A stretch of 64,000 nucleotides of DNA from Bacteroidaceae bacterium (GTDB lineage: Bacteria; Bacteroidota; Bacteroidia; Bacteroidales; Bacteroidaceae): the NCBI GenBank assembly GCA_017622815.1, contig JAGAQH010000012.1, positions 17,772 through 81,771 on the forward strand, written 5' to 3'. Positions 45,167 to 55,226 of this stretch are shown here, one piece after another. The notes under the pieces are model-generated. The model searched no databases. It worked only from the letters and a program-made list of their open reading frames with translations, and was not told where the DNA came from. Every line of letters starts with the position of its first letter. Position 1 is the stretch's first letter. The position numbers were made by a program, and so were the translations under genes.

Positions 45167-46366
45167 CTATTCTGTCCGGCCGGGATAAGCCTCCAATGCC
45201 TTACGCAGAACAAAAAGCGCACGGACAAGGTCGTCCTTCTTCAACACGTAGGCAAGGCGAACCTGATTGCTACCGGCACCGGGCGTAGTATAGAAACCCG
45301 AGGCAGGAGCCATCATTATGGTTTCACCCTCCCACTGGAAGTCGCTGAGACACCAGGCACAGAACTTGTCGGCATCATCAACGGGCAGTTTGGCCACGGT
45401 ATAGAATGCTCCCATAGGAATGGGACTGTACACACCAGGAATACGGTTGAGACCGTCTATAAGACACTTGCGTCGCTCCACATACTCGTCGTAAATCTCA
45501 CGGCTGTACTCCTCGGGCTCGTCCAATGATGCCTCGGCGGCTATCTGTCCGATAAGAGGAGGACTGAGGCGTGCCTGACAGAACTTCATCACGGCCTTTC
45601 TTACCTCAGGGTTCTTGGTAATGAGGGCACCGATACGGACACCGCACTCGGAATAGCGCTTTGAGACGGAGTCAATGAGCACGACATTGTTCTCTATGCC
45701 TTCAAGATGACATGCAGAAATGTAGGGAGAACCCGTATAAATGAACTCTCGATAAACCTCGTCGGAAAACAGGTACAGGTCGTACTTCTTGACAAGATCG
45801 CGTATCTGGTTCATCTCACGACGAGTGTAGAGATAGCCTGTAGGGTTGTTGGGATTGCAGATAAGTATGGCACGTGTGTGCTCGTTTATCAGTTCCTCGA
45901 ACTTCTCCACCTTGGGCAGGGAGAACCCCTCCTCTATTGTCGTAGATATGGTGCGTATCTTCGCTCCTGCCGAAATGGCAAAAGCCATATAGTTGGCATA
46001 GGCAGGTTCCGGAACGATAATCTCATCACCGGGATTCAGGCATGCCAGGAAAGAGAACAGCACAGCCTCTGAACCTCCGCTTGTTATGATTATGTCGTCT
46101 GCGGTCAGGTTGATGTTGTATGAGGCATAATAACCGACAAGCTTCTGCCGATAACTGAGATATCCCTGCGAAGGACTGTATTCCAATATCTTGCGGTCTA
46201 TGTTGCGTATGGCATCAATGGCCGATTGCGGAGTAGGCAAATCCGGCTGGCCTATGTTCAGATGATAGACATGCACGCCACGCTTCTTTGCGGCATCAGC
46301 CAAAGGAGCAAGCTTTCTGATTGGTGACTCAGGCATTTCCTGACCACGAACTGATATTTGTGGCAT
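45167..46366 (-). CDS. Class I/II pyridoxal-phosphate aminotransferase
   Basis: 399 residues. NIGQPDLPTPQSAIDAI, YSPSQGYLSYRQKLVGYY, CNPNNPTGYLYTRREM (substrate/PLP site), YLFSDEVYREF and SVSKRYSECGVRIG (PLP-binding Lys in SKR) are standard fold-type I aspartate/aromatic aminotransferase motifs. Conserved C-terminal Arg (NQVRLAYVL) binds the substrate carboxylate. Substrate cannot be fixed from sequence. It lies 11 bases after a membrane-protein gene and 24 before the permease gene, so it is part of an operon. Confidence 0.93.
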   Translation of the reverse strand: MPQISVRGQEMPESPIRKLAPLADAAKKRGVHVYHLNIGQPDLPTPQSAIDAIRNIDRKILEYSPSQGYLSYRQKLVGYYASYNINLTADDIIITSGGSEAVLFSFLACLNPGDEIIVPEPAYANYMAFAISAGAKIRTISTTIEEGFSLPKVEKFEELINEHTRAILICNPNNPTGYLYTRREMNQIRDLVKKYDLYLFSDEVYREFIYTGSPYISACHLEGIENNVVLIDSVSKRYSECGVRIGALITKNPEVRKAVMKFCQARLSPPLIGQIAAEASLDEPEEYSREIYDEYVERRKCLIDGLNRIPGVYSPIPMGAFYTVAKLPVDDADKFCAWCLSDFQWEGETIMMAPASGFYTTPGAGSNQVRLAYVLKKDDLVRALFVLRKALEAYPGRTE

Positions 46367-46377
46367 AGGCTTTATAC

Positions 46378-47610
46378 TTAGTTGTGAGTTTGGTAATCTG
46401 TATTGTTATATCCGTAGAAATAGTAGTTCCAGTATGAATGAGGGTAGGACCTGACGCAAGCCTTACGTTGCATAAGGACATCCCCCTTGTGCTCCTCCCT
46501 TAGTTCTGCATATCCGGCGAAAACACTATCCATGGGCAGGTCCTCGTACATGCGCTTGGCAAGGGAATCCTGACTATGGTACAGGGTGAGGGCCTCGCGA
46601 TAGTGTCTGGGCAACGTAGCGTCCACCGTGCGATGCTTGTAAACCTCATCAGAGAAACGCGACAGGTCTCTGTCCAGCAGCAAGGCACAAAGGTAATAGT
46701 CTACCAACGGCCGGGCACGAAGACTATCTGCCGACGTGGCAGAAGTGTCGCTCAGCAAAGACATGCGTCTTGACAGGGCCTTTTCCAAAAAGGCAGCCGC
46801 ATTCCGATGCTTACCCACAGGAACTGCCTGCAGGTATCCATATACCAAAGCCGTGGTATGGTATACGGCGGATGCCGGCACCGTATCCGGCAACAAACTG
46901 TTGCTGCCCTTCAGGTGAGGTAAGGAAAACAACTTGTCTGCCAGTTGGCCACGCCTACTCAGACTGAAAGCCTGAAGGGCGGTAATCGTGTTGTTCGTGG
47001 TGGTTTCGCCATGCGGAAGCCTGTCCACCACAGAATGGTCGTTTTGATGTACGCCGTCGGCCAGGGCCAACTGAACATGCAACTGGCGATCCGTATTGGT
47101 CAGCATCATACAAAGCAGCATGCCAACACATGAGATGAAGACATTGGGCACCAGATAATTAAATATCGGTGCATGCTCACCGCGGTCCTCATGATAGACC
47201 AGACTCACGAACAGCAAGATGGCCGACACGACCAGCAATGCTATTGAAGAAAGAAGCGGAATGCTATTCTCCGTTGCCGTTATGCTCTCCGGAGAAATCC
47301 CCGTTATCAGGCCTAAAATAATATACGACGGAAGGAAAGCCAAAGCCTTGAGCCGAAGAGGGAAATGCAGCAATCTGGCCAATACCAGTGCGGGGATAAT
47401 ACACAGGAGCGTTCCCAACAGGGCACTGATCCACGCGCCAGATGATGTGGCCGATGAAGCAGACGTTCCGGAAGCGACATAGTAACTCAATGCCACTATT
47501 CCGGTTTGATGCCCAATGTACATATGGACAGAGTATAGCACAAACAACACAAAGCAGGCAACATAAAGAAAGATTGCCTTGTACTGTGTACTCTTATAGT
47601 GATACTTCAT
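46378..47610 (-). CDS. Membrane protein of unknown function
   Basis: 410 residues. Four or five membrane segments in the first half (about 12-30, 62-82, 88-105, 118-138, 148-168). The soluble C-terminal half has TPR-like helices (NNTITALQAFSLSRRGQLADKLF, VYHTTALVYGYLQAVP). It ends in an aromatic run, SYWNYYFYGYNN. It may belong to the DUF6057-like group common in Bacteroidales, which I recall but cannot verify. It is first in the minus-strand series leading to the aminotransferase. Confidence 0.75.
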   Translation of the reverse strand: MKYHYKSTQYKAIFLYVACFVLFVLYSVHMYIGHQTGIVALSYYVASGTSASSATSSGAWISALLGTLLCIIPALVLARLLHFPLRLKALAFLPSYIILGLITGISPESITATENSIPLLSSIALLVVSAILLFVSLVYHEDRGEHAPIFNYLVPNVFISCVGMLLCMMLTNTDRQLHVQLALADGVHQNDHSVVDRLPHGETTTNNTITALQAFSLSRRGQLADKLFSLPHLKGSNSLLPDTVPASAVYHTTALVYGYLQAVPVGKHRNAAAFLEKALSRRMSLLSDTSATSADSLRARPLVDYYLCALLLDRDLSRFSDEVYKHRTVDATLPRHYREALTLYHSQDSLAKRMYEDLPMDSVFAGYAELREEHKGDVLMQRKACVRSYPHSYWNYYFYGYNNTDYQTHN

Positions 47611-47745
47611 GTCGTGTCTGAGTTAACTGCTTATGTACAAACCCTGTTCCTTTCACTTTCGCACAATATCCACATAGCCCTACCCTATTCTTCATCGGGT
47701 AGTTCCATGCGGATATTATACCTTTATGTTCTTGTTCTTTTCCTA

Positions 47746-49902
47746 TCAGTCCTTAACCATCTTCAGGACACAAGCACTACGTGCAGGCAAGTAGAGTTTG
47801 AGCCAGCCCTTGCCGTCCTTTGCCAATTCACGGTCGTAAATGGTAAGATGCTTGAGGGTGTCATCGTTGAATCCCTTTCCGCCGAACTTGACATCATCAG
47901 TATTGAGCAGATACTGGTAAGTTCCAGCCTTCACCATGAAGCCATAGTCGGTATAACTGCGGAACGGGCTGAAGTTGAAGAAGAACAGCAACTCGCCACG
48001 CTGGAATGCAAACACCTGATCGCCATCATTGTGCCAGATTTCCGTAACGTTGGTCTTCTGCATATCCTTCTCGCTCTTGATAATCTTCAGCATACTGCGG
48101 TCGAAGTCGCCAAGATAATGGAAGCACAGTTCCTTGTTGTCCACCAGATTCCACTGGCGGCGTGCATACTTGTGGCTCCAGCCGTTACCCTCACGCGGGA
48201 AGTCAATCCATTCGGGATGACCGAACTCATTACCCATGAAGTTCAGGTAACCACCGTTGATGGTGCTGCAAGTCAGCAGACGTATCATCTTGTGCAACGC
48301 AATACCGCGCTCCACAGTATAGTTCTCGTCACCCTTCTTGAAGTGCCAGTACATATCGGCATCCACAAGACGGAAGATAATGGTCTTGTCGCCTACCAGT
48401 GCCTGGTCGTGACTCTCGCAGTAACTGATAGTCTTCTCATCGGCACGTCGGTTGGTGGTTTCCCACAACATGCTGCTGGGCTTCCAGTCCTCGTCGCGCA
48501 ATTCCTTGATTATCTTGATCCAATAATCAGGGATGTTCATGGCCATACGATAGTTGAAGCCATAACCGCCGGCCTCGAACGTTGCAGCCAGACCCGGCAT
48601 ACCACTCACTTCCTCTGCAATGGTGATGGCCTTCTTGTTGACCTGATGTATCAGGCAGTTGGCCAGAGTCAGGTAAACGATGGCATTGTCATCCTGACTT
48701 CCATTGTAGTAGTCGCCATATCCACCGAATGCCTGGCCAAGACCATGGCTGTAGTACAGCATTGATGTAACGCCGTCAAAGCGGAAACCATCAAAGTGGA
48801 ACTCGTCCATCCAGTACTTGCAGTTGCTCAACAGGAAGTGCAGAACCTCGTTCTTTCCATAGTCAAAACAAAGGCTGTCCCATGCCGGATGCTCACGGCG
48901 GTCTCCCTGATAGAAGTACTGGCAAGGATCGCCGGCAAGGTTGCCAAGACCCTCCACTTCATTCTTCACCGCATGGCTGTGAACAATATCCATAATGACC
49001 GCTATGCCCATACCATGAGCCTCATCTATCAGAGCCTTCAACTCCTCAGGCGTGCCGAATCGGCTGCTGGCAGCGAAGAAACTGCTCACATGATAGCCGA
49101 AACTGCCATAATAGGGGTGCTCCTGAATGGCCATAATCTGGATGCAATTATAACCGGCCTTGTGCACACGAGGCAGCACGTTTACGCGGAACTCCTCGTA
49201 AGAGCCTACCTTCTCTGCATCCTGTCCCATGCCGATATGGCACTCGTAAATAAGCAGAGGACTTGTATTGGGCTTGAACTTGTTGTTCTTCCATTCATAC
49301 TTGTGCTCGGGTTCCCACACCTGGGCAGAGAATATCTTTGTCTGCTCATCCTGAACAACACGACGCACCCAAGCAGGAATACGCTCACCCTGACCGCCTT
49401 CCCAGTGCACGCTCATCTTGTACAGGTCACCGTGCTTCAGAGCCTTCTCTGGCAATACCAATTCCCAATTACCGCTGTCGCCAAGTTTCTTGAAGGCATA
49501 GTGTCCGTCTTCCTTCCATCCATTGAAATCGCCAATAAGGTATATGGCAGATGCATTGGGGGCCCACTCACGGATAACCCAGTTCTTGCCATCCTTGTGC
49601 AGGCCGAAATACAGATAGCCGGTAGCAAACTCAGAGAGGGTCTTCTCTCCATTGTTGGTCAGTTCTGCAATCTTGTTCAGGGCAGATTGGTGTCGGCCAT
49701 TGATGGCTTCTGCATACTCAGCCAGATACTTGTCGTTTCTGATAAGACGAAGAACGGCCGGAGCCTTTTCTTCTTCAGGAATAGCCACCTTCTTGGCGCA
49801 TGTCTTCTTTGCACATGCTTTCTTTGCCGTTGTCTTCTTGGCAGCAGTTGCGCTCTTCGTGGTTTTAGATGCCTTTGTGGCATCGGTCTTCTTGGTTGCC
49901 AT
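47746..49902 (-). CDS. glgB: 1,4-alpha-glucan branching enzyme with a Lys/Ala-rich N-terminal tail
   Basis: 718 residues. Residues 1-39 are a histone-H1-like tail of Lys, Ala and Thr with two KKxCAKK blocks. The enzyme proper begins near LRLIRNDKYLAEYAEAINGRH. CBM48 (about 90-190) is followed by the GH13 barrel with DIVHSHAVKN, DGFRFDGVTSML (nucleophile Asp), TIAEEVSGMPG (acid Glu) and YCESHDQA, plus a C-terminal beta domain. It creates alpha-1,6 branches in glycogen. Family members in relatives that I recall start at about residue 45, so the tail is an addition. The gene is 46 bases downstream of the MORN gene and may share its promoter. Confidence 0.95.
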   Translation of the reverse strand: MATKKTDATKASKTTKSATAAKKTTAKKACAKKTCAKKVAIPEEEKAPAVLRLIRNDKYLAEYAEAINGRHQSALNKIAELTNNGEKTLSEFATGYLYFGLHKDGKNWVIREWAPNASAIYLIGDFNGWKEDGHYAFKKLGDSGNWELVLPEKALKHGDLYKMSVHWEGGQGERIPAWVRRVVQDEQTKIFSAQVWEPEHKYEWKNNKFKPNTSPLLIYECHIGMGQDAEKVGSYEEFRVNVLPRVHKAGYNCIQIMAIQEHPYYGSFGYHVSSFFAASSRFGTPEELKALIDEAHGMGIAVIMDIVHSHAVKNEVEGLGNLAGDPCQYFYQGDRREHPAWDSLCFDYGKNEVLHFLLSNCKYWMDEFHFDGFRFDGVTSMLYYSHGLGQAFGGYGDYYNGSQDDNAIVYLTLANCLIHQVNKKAITIAEEVSGMPGLAATFEAGGYGFNYRMAMNIPDYWIKIIKELRDEDWKPSSMLWETTNRRADEKTISYCESHDQALVGDKTIIFRLVDADMYWHFKKGDENYTVERGIALHKMIRLLTCSTINGGYLNFMGNEFGHPEWIDFPREGNGWSHKYARRQWNLVDNKELCFHYLGDFDRSMLKIIKSEKDMQKTNVTEIWHNDGDQVFAFQRGELLFFFNFSPFRSYTDYGFMVKAGTYQYLLNTDDVKFGGKGFNDDTLKHLTIYDRELAKDGKGWLKLYLPARSACVLKMVKD

Positions 49903-49948
49903 AAATATTATGATTTAAAGTAATTACATTCAAACTATGCTTCTTTCG

Positions 49949-51013
49949 TCAACGTCCGACCATTTCCCCGGCTCTGAACTCGCCTTCAAAACGGTTGCCG
50001 TCCTTATCTTCCTGTATGCCGTGTCCGTCCTTCATGCCAGCACGGAACTGTCCTTTGTACTTTGTGCCGTCGGCCTGGCGCAGAATGCCTTCTCCCTCCA
50101 TGACTCCGTCAACCCAATCACCGTCGTAGACATCGCCGTTTGCCGAGGTGTACTTCCCCTTGCCATGCTGCCGGTTATCTTTCCATTCTCCGACATAAAC
50201 GGCTCCACCGCTCCATGTGAACGTCCCGTGTCCGTTCTGGTTGCCGTCCAGGAAGTTTCCCACGTACTTGTCTCCGTTCTTGAACGTAAAGATACCTTCT
50301 CCGGTACGCTGACCTTTGACGTAGGTTCCTTCATAGACATTTCCGTCTCCGAACATATATATTCCGCGGCCGTGCTGTTCGTCGTTCATCCATTCGCCGG
50401 TATATTTGTCTCCAGTTGCGTATATGAACGTGCCATGCCCGGATTTCTTGTTCTCCTTCCAGTTTCCTTCATACCTGTTGCCGTCGGCCCAATCGAAGAT
50501 GCCCTCACCGTCCCTCTTGTCCTTCTTCCATTCGCCGACATACGAGGCGCCATTACTGAAGGTATATGAGCCTTGCCCTTCCCGCATGTCACGTACCCAG
50601 TTGCCAACATAGACATCTCCGTTGTAGTAATACATCGTACCATTGCCATGCTGGTAATCGCGGAACCAAAGACCCTCGTAACGATTGTTGTTGATGAAAT
50701 AATAGGTGCCTACTCCGTGCTGCTGGTCCTGAAACCAATCGCCGACGTATTTTTCACCGTCCGAAAACACGTAAGTACCACTGCCGTGACGCATACCTTT
50801 CAAATACTGCCCCTCATGGCGGTCTCCGTTCTTAAAGTGGGTAACTCCCTTTCCGCTGGGTTTTCCCTTGGACAGTTCGCCTTGATAAACCGCGCCATTG
50901 GGGAACTCATAGGAACCTATCTGTATTTTCTGGGCATATATTGTGCCTACAACCGAAAAAAGAAATATGGTTGCAAGAGAAAGAGTGCGTATGACAGTAT
51001 TATTTGAATGCAA
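49949..51013 (-). CDS. Exported MORN-repeat protein
   Basis: 354 residues. Signal peptide about 1-27 (IRTLSLATIFLFSVVGTIYA), then some 13 MORN repeats of 23 residues (GDKYVGNFLDGNQNGHGTF type) to the end. MORN repeats form extended beta hairpins that bind lipids, proteins or glycans. It is upstream of glgB on the same strand, with a TATCTTTG promoter element. Whether it has anything to do with glycogen is unknown. Confidence 0.9.
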   Translation of the reverse strand: MHSNNTVIRTLSLATIFLFSVVGTIYAQKIQIGSYEFPNGAVYQGELSKGKPSGKGVTHFKNGDRHEGQYLKGMRHGSGTYVFSDGEKYVGDWFQDQQHGVGTYYFINNNRYEGLWFRDYQHGNGTMYYYNGDVYVGNWVRDMREGQGSYTFSNGASYVGEWKKDKRDGEGIFDWADGNRYEGNWKENKKSGHGTFIYATGDKYTGEWMNDEQHGRGIYMFGDGNVYEGTYVKGQRTGEGIFTFKNGDKYVGNFLDGNQNGHGTFTWSGGAVYVGEWKDNRQHGKGKYTSANGDVYDGDWVDGVMEGEGILRQADGTKYKGQFRAGMKDGHGIQEDKDGNRFEGEFRAGEMVGR

Positions 51014-51038
51014 TGTACCTTATTTATATATTTGCGTA

Positions 51039-51046
51039 CAAAGATA
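51039..51046 (-). promoter_or_regulatory. -7 element of the MORN(-glgB) unit
   Basis: Minus-strand TATCTTTG, 25 bases upstream of the ATG at 51013. Confidence 0.65.
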
Positions 51047-51103
51047 TGAAATATTACCGATATAAACAAGCATTCATGCGTTTTTTATACATATATTCAA
51101 AAC

Positions 51104-51139
51104 AAAGGCCTGCCACCGGTATATCCCGGCGACAGGCCT
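51104..51139 (-). terminator. Terminator of the PBP1a gene
   Basis: AAAGGCCTG / CAGGCCTT stem with an inner CCGG/CCGG pairing. On the minus strand it is followed by TGTTTTG. Confidence 0.7.
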
Positions 51140-51167
51140 TCTATGCTTCGGTTTCCAAATTCCGAGC

Positions 51168-53504
51168 CTACGGATTCATTGCTTCCTCGTCAAGAGGCAC
51201 TCCGTCCGCCTCGCCTGAAGCGTCACGGGCCTCAAGCCATGCTGCGGAAATCTCCTGCGGAATTTCGAAATTTTCTTGCGGGTCGTATCCCAAATGCTTG
51301 TCGGCATACACTTTCTTGAGGAACAGTGCCACTACCGGCAGGGCAGATGCCGCTCCCTGGGCATAGGCCATGGAAGAAAAACGGATGTCTCTCTCGTCAC
51401 CACCTACCCATGCACCAAAGGCAAGGCTTGGCGTATAGCCTATGAACCAGCCGTCGGAGTTGTCGTTTGTGGTTCCGGTCTTACCTGCCATGGGTGACTT
51501 GACATTATAACGGAAACGCATACGGGAACCCGTACCTCCATCCATGACACCGCGCATCAGTTCCACCATTCTCCATGCCGCATCCCTGCTTATCACATGG
51601 CGGATTTGCGGAGAGAACGTTGCCAGCACGTTGCCGTCAGCGTCCTCTATACGGGTAACGAAGCGGGGAGCACGTCTCATTCCCTCGTTTGCGAAAGCGG
51701 TATATGCGCTCACCATTTCGAGCACACTGATTTCACATGCGCCAAGACACAGAGACATCACTGGTTCAATCTCGCGATTCAACACGCCGAACTCATGTAT
51801 CAGGCTGACAAGCAATTCCGGGCTCAACTGATTCATCAGCCAGGCAGAAATCCAGTTGTTGGACTGTGCCAGACCCCATTTCAGCGTCACCATTTCACCA
51901 TACCGGCTTCTGCTTGCATTGCGAGGAGTCCACTCCTTGTTTCCATCCTGATACGTAACCTGTTCATTGGGAGCCAGGTCATAGGGGCTGTATCCGCTCT
52001 CCATTGCCAGGGCATAAAGGAAAGGCTTTATGGTAGAGCCCACCTGCCTGCGTGCCTGACCGGCCATATCGTAACGGAAATGAGAGTAGTTGATATCACC
52101 CACGTATGCCTTCACGTCACCCATTTCCACATCCATGCACACAAAGCCCGAGTGCAGGAATCCCTTGTAATATTTCAGGGAGTCGAGCGGTGTCATCAGG
52201 GTGTCTATGTCGCCTTTTGGCGAATATATTGTCATTTCCCTCGGTTCGTTGAAAGAAGCCTCTATCTCTTCAACTGGTATTCCGGCCGCCTTCATCGTCA
52301 CGTATCTGGCACTCTGGCGCTTTGCCCTCTGAAGGTCATCGGCCACTTTCGAAGCAGAAAGACTGCGGTTGTATGGTCTGCGGGGGTTCTTCTGCTGCTC
52401 CTTGTCGAATGCCGGCTGAAGATAGTCTTCCACGTGCTCCGATACGCTTTCCTCGGCATACAGCTGCATACGGCTGTCTATGGTGCTGTATATCTTAAGG
52501 CCGTCCGTGTACAGGTTGTAGTGCCTACCCTCCTTGTTCACGTTCTTGTTGCACCAGCCATACAGGGGATCTTCTTCCCATGCCAGAGAATCCTCGTAGT
52601 ACTGCTGTGCCTGCCACGATTCATAGTCGTTGCGGTTTGGACGCTTGGCCATCAGCACCCTGCGCAGGCGTTCACGGACATACATGGCCGTGCCGCTTCT
52701 GTGGTCGGCCCTGCGGAAGTTCAACACAAGGGGCAACTGCATAACACTATCGGCCTCATTTTCCGTAAGATATCCCGAACGTACCATTTGTCCCAGAACA
52801 ACGTTACGGCGATCGCGTGTCCTGTCGGGCATCCGCACCGGATTGTAATACGAGGGGTTCTTGCACATACCCACCAGCGTTGCACACTCCTCCAGGGAGA
52901 GGTCCTGCGGTTCCTTGCTGAAGTATGTACGCGAGGCAGTCTTCACACCTACTGCATTGTGGAGGAAATCAAAATAGTTGAGATACATTGTTATTATCTC
53001 CTCCTTGGTATAGAAGCGTTCCAACTTCAGGGCTATCATCCACTCTATGGGCTTCTGGAAGAGTCGCTCCATGGTGTTAGAAGCCCTCTCGCTATAGAGT
53101 TGCTTGGCCAACTGCTGTGTGATGGTGGAGCCGCCGCCCGCACTTTTCTGCCCCAGGAGTCCTCGCTTCACTATTGCCCTGAACAATGCCTTGAGGTCTA
53201 TGCCTGCATGCTCGTGGAAGCGCTCGTCTTCCGTAGCGATGAGTGCCTGAATCATGGCCGGGGCTATCGAGTCATACTCGGTAAAGATACGGTTGTTCGA
53301 GCCATAGCTGTATGTTCCCATCAGTTTACCATCGCTTGTCATTATCTGGCTGGCAAACTTGTCCACCGGGTTGGAGAGTTGTTCCATATCAGGCATATAG
53401 CCGATACGGCCTTCGTTTATCGACCAGAACACCCAGCCCACACCGGCCGTTCCGCCTATAAGCAGCAGCCACAGGAATATGAATATCGCCTTCCTCATCG
53501 TCAA
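51168..53504 (-). CDS. Penicillin-binding protein 1A (bifunctional)
   Basis: 778 residues. One N-terminal membrane anchor (about 5-28). The GT51 glycosyltransferase (about 60-235) has ATEDERFHEHAGID (catalytic Glu 92), GGSTITQQLAKQLY and EEIITMYLNYF. The transpeptidase (about 440-740) has STIKPF (nucleophile Ser 490), SNN and KTGTTND motifs. It polymerises and crosslinks peptidoglycan at the outer face of the inner membrane. It starts 20 bases after the pyrI stop on the same strand, so it may be transcribed with pyrBI. Confidence 0.96.
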   Translation of the reverse strand: MTMRKAIFIFLWLLLIGGTAGVGWVFWSINEGRIGYMPDMEQLSNPVDKFASQIMTSDGKLMGTYSYGSNNRIFTEYDSIAPAMIQALIATEDERFHEHAGIDLKALFRAIVKRGLLGQKSAGGGSTITQQLAKQLYSERASNTMERLFQKPIEWMIALKLERFYTKEEIITMYLNYFDFLHNAVGVKTASRTYFSKEPQDLSLEECATLVGMCKNPSYYNPVRMPDRTRDRRNVVLGQMVRSGYLTENEADSVMQLPLVLNFRRADHRSGTAMYVRERLRRVLMAKRPNRNDYESWQAQQYYEDSLAWEEDPLYGWCNKNVNKEGRHYNLYTDGLKIYSTIDSRMQLYAEESVSEHVEDYLQPAFDKEQQKNPRRPYNRSLSASKVADDLQRAKRQSARYVTMKAAGIPVEEIEASFNEPREMTIYSPKGDIDTLMTPLDSLKYYKGFLHSGFVCMDVEMGDVKAYVGDINYSHFRYDMAGQARRQVGSTIKPFLYALAMESGYSPYDLAPNEQVTYQDGNKEWTPRNASRSRYGEMVTLKWGLAQSNNWISAWLMNQLSPELLVSLIHEFGVLNREIEPVMSLCLGACEISVLEMVSAYTAFANEGMRRAPRFVTRIEDADGNVLATFSPQIRHVISRDAAWRMVELMRGVMDGGTGSRMRFRYNVKSPMAGKTGTTNDNSDGWFIGYTPSLAFGAWVGGDERDIRFSSMAYAQGAASALPVVALFLKKVYADKHLGYDPQENFEIPQEISAAWLEARDASGEADGVPLDEEAMNP

Positions 53505-53524
53505 AACTTCTCTTGCTTATTGTT

Positions 53525-53983
53525 CTATTCCACTATACGCACGTCGTTCAACTCCACGTCCTTGTTGCAATAACAGCATCGTATGATGTTCTTGCCAGGT
53601 GCTACGGAGCGGAAGCGGGTTTTCATGGGTTCGTTGTTGGTTATGCACTTGGGGTTAGGGCACATGACTATACCCACCAGTTCTTCGGGCATCTCCACCG
53701 TGCGTTTCTCTATGATTTCGTAGTCCTTGATGACGCACATCGTTATGTTGGGCGCCACGGCCGACAACTGGTTCAGTTCCTCGTCGGTGAAGTACTTGTC
53801 GGCAATCTTTATTATACTCTTGCGTCCCATGGCGGCGCTCTTCAGGTTGAAGCCTATGGTTATGGCATTGCCCATCTTTTCCAGATGCAACATGCTCACC
53901 ACATCGAAGAGTCTGTCACTGGGTATGTGATCCAATACGGTACCGTTCTCTATGGCGGCAACCATCATTTCCTTCTTGTTCAT
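53525..53983 (-). CDS. pyrI: Aspartate carbamoyltransferase regulatory chain
   Basis: 152 residues. The allosteric domain (about 1-100: GTVLDHIPSDRLFDVVSML, GFNLKSAAMGRKSIIKI) is followed by a zinc domain with CPNPKC and CCYC, the four Cys that bind zinc and hold the catalytic chains. It gives feedback control of PyrB by nucleotides. The gene is 69 bases downstream of pyrB. Confidence 0.97.
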   Translation of the reverse strand: MNKKEMMVAAIENGTVLDHIPSDRLFDVVSMLHLEKMGNAITIGFNLKSAAMGRKSIIKIADKYFTDEELNQLSAVAPNITMCVIKDYEIIEKRTVEMPEELVGIVMCPNPKCITNNEPMKTRFRSVAPGKNIIRCCYCNKDVELNDVRIVE

Positions 53984-54052
53984 GGAATGGTATTTCGTTC
54001 GTTCTGTTTATAGATTAGTTAGATAACTCTGTTCCCTCCAGCGGCACGACAC

Positions 54053-54997
54053 CTACAGTATGGTTTTGTCGTTTACCACATCGTCCAGTGTAATGCCAAG
54101 CACATCGCATATCAGTGCCTGACGGGCATACAGGCCGTTCTGTGCCTGCTGGAAATAATACGCGTATGGAGTATCGTCTATGGAGTACTCTATTTCGTTC
54201 ACACGTGGCAGGGGGTGCAGAATCTTCATGTTGGAACGCGCCTTGCACAGCATGTCCTTCTTCAACAGGTAGCGGTCCTTGACACGCTCGTATTCGTCGA
54301 GGTCTGCAAAACGTTCCTTCTGCACACGGGTCATATAGAGGATATCTGCATCGCTTATCGTGTTTGCGTCAAAATCCTGGTGCTCAACGTATTTTATTCC
54401 GTACTCGTCGCAATACCTCTTGTAGACAGCCGGCATGGCCAGTTCGTCGGGTGCGATGAAGTGGAAAGTGGGATTGAAGTGGCGCATGGCCATAAGCAAT
54501 GAGTGTACGGTACGTCCGTACTTCAGGTCGCCCACCATGTAGATGTTCAGGTTGTCCAGTGTTCCCTGTGTCTGGTTGATGGTGTACAGGTCCAGCATGG
54601 TCTGCGACGGATGCTGGTTGGCACCGTCTCCTGCATTCACGATGGGCACAGGTGCCACCTCGCTGGCATACAGGGCCGCTCCCTCCAGATAGTGGCGCAT
54701 CACTATCACGTCGGCATAACTGGACACCATCATGATGGTATCCTTCAGTGTCTCGCCCTTGGTTCCGCTGGTCACCTTAGGGTCGGCAAAACCTATCACA
54801 CGGGCACCCAGGCGGTTGGCTGCCGTTTCAAAACTCAGTCGTGTACGGGTAGAAGGCTCAAAAAACAGTGTTGCCACCACCTTTCCGGCCAATATCCTGC
54901 GGTTGGGGTGTTTCTCAAACTCCTGAGCCATCCTTATCAGATACTCGATCTTCTCTCTGGTATGACCGGCAAGGGTCACAAGACTTCTATTCTTCAT
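54053..54997 (-). CDS. pyrB: Aspartate carbamoyltransferase catalytic chain
   Basis: 314 residues. Carbamoyl-phosphate site [13 protein letters not shown] (about 45-57), HPSQTMLDL, and [12 protein letters not shown] for aspartate binding; HPLPRVNEI near the C-terminus. It commits carbamoyl phosphate and aspartate to pyrimidine synthesis. It is first in the pyrB-pyrI pair, with a TATCTTTG element 28 bases upstream. Confidence 0.98.
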   Translation of the reverse strand: MKNRSLVTLAGHTREKIEYLIRMAQEFEKHPNRRILAGKVVATLFFEPSTRTRLSFETAANRLGARVIGFADPKVTSGTKGETLKDTIMMVSSYADVIVMRHYLEGAALYASEVAPVPIVNAGDGANQHPSQTMLDLYTINQTQGTLDNLNIYMVGDLKYGRTVHSLLMAMRHFNPTFHFIAPDELAMPAVYKRYCDEYGIKYVEHQDFDANTISDADILYMTRVQKERFADLDEYERVKDRYLLKKDMLCKARSNMKILHPLPRVNEIEYSIDDTPYAYYFQQAQNGLYARQALICDVLGITLDDVVNDKTIL

Positions 54998-55024
54998 GGC
55001 AATAAGCTTACTCTTTTTTCATGC

Positions 55025-55032
55025 CAAAGATA
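55025..55032 (-). promoter_or_regulatory. -7 element of pyrBI
   Basis: Minus-strand TATCTTTG, 27 bases upstream of the pyrB ATG. The short leader leaves no room for an attenuator. Confidence 0.65.
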
Positions 55033-55139
55033 CAACTTTATAAACAAAAACACAGGGCATAGCGCAGGTATTTTGACATAATTGTAACAAAAAGGAGAAA
55101 ATAACGCCTGCGCATAATATAAGGTACGGAGTTTTTTTA

Positions 55140-55147
55140 TAATTTTG
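55140..55147 (+). promoter_or_regulatory. -7 element of glyA
   Basis: TAATTTTG on the plus strand, 79 bases upstream of the ATG at 55227. Confidence 0.5.
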
Positions 55148-55226
55148 TGGCCTGTTTTAGGACAAAGGGACGACAGACCGTTGCCGCCCCGGGTATTCGG
55201 AAGGTAACAAACAAAAACATTATTAT

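Noticed and set aside
51597-53573. 658-codon open frame on the plus strand
   Set aside because: Antisense to PBP1a; no family features.
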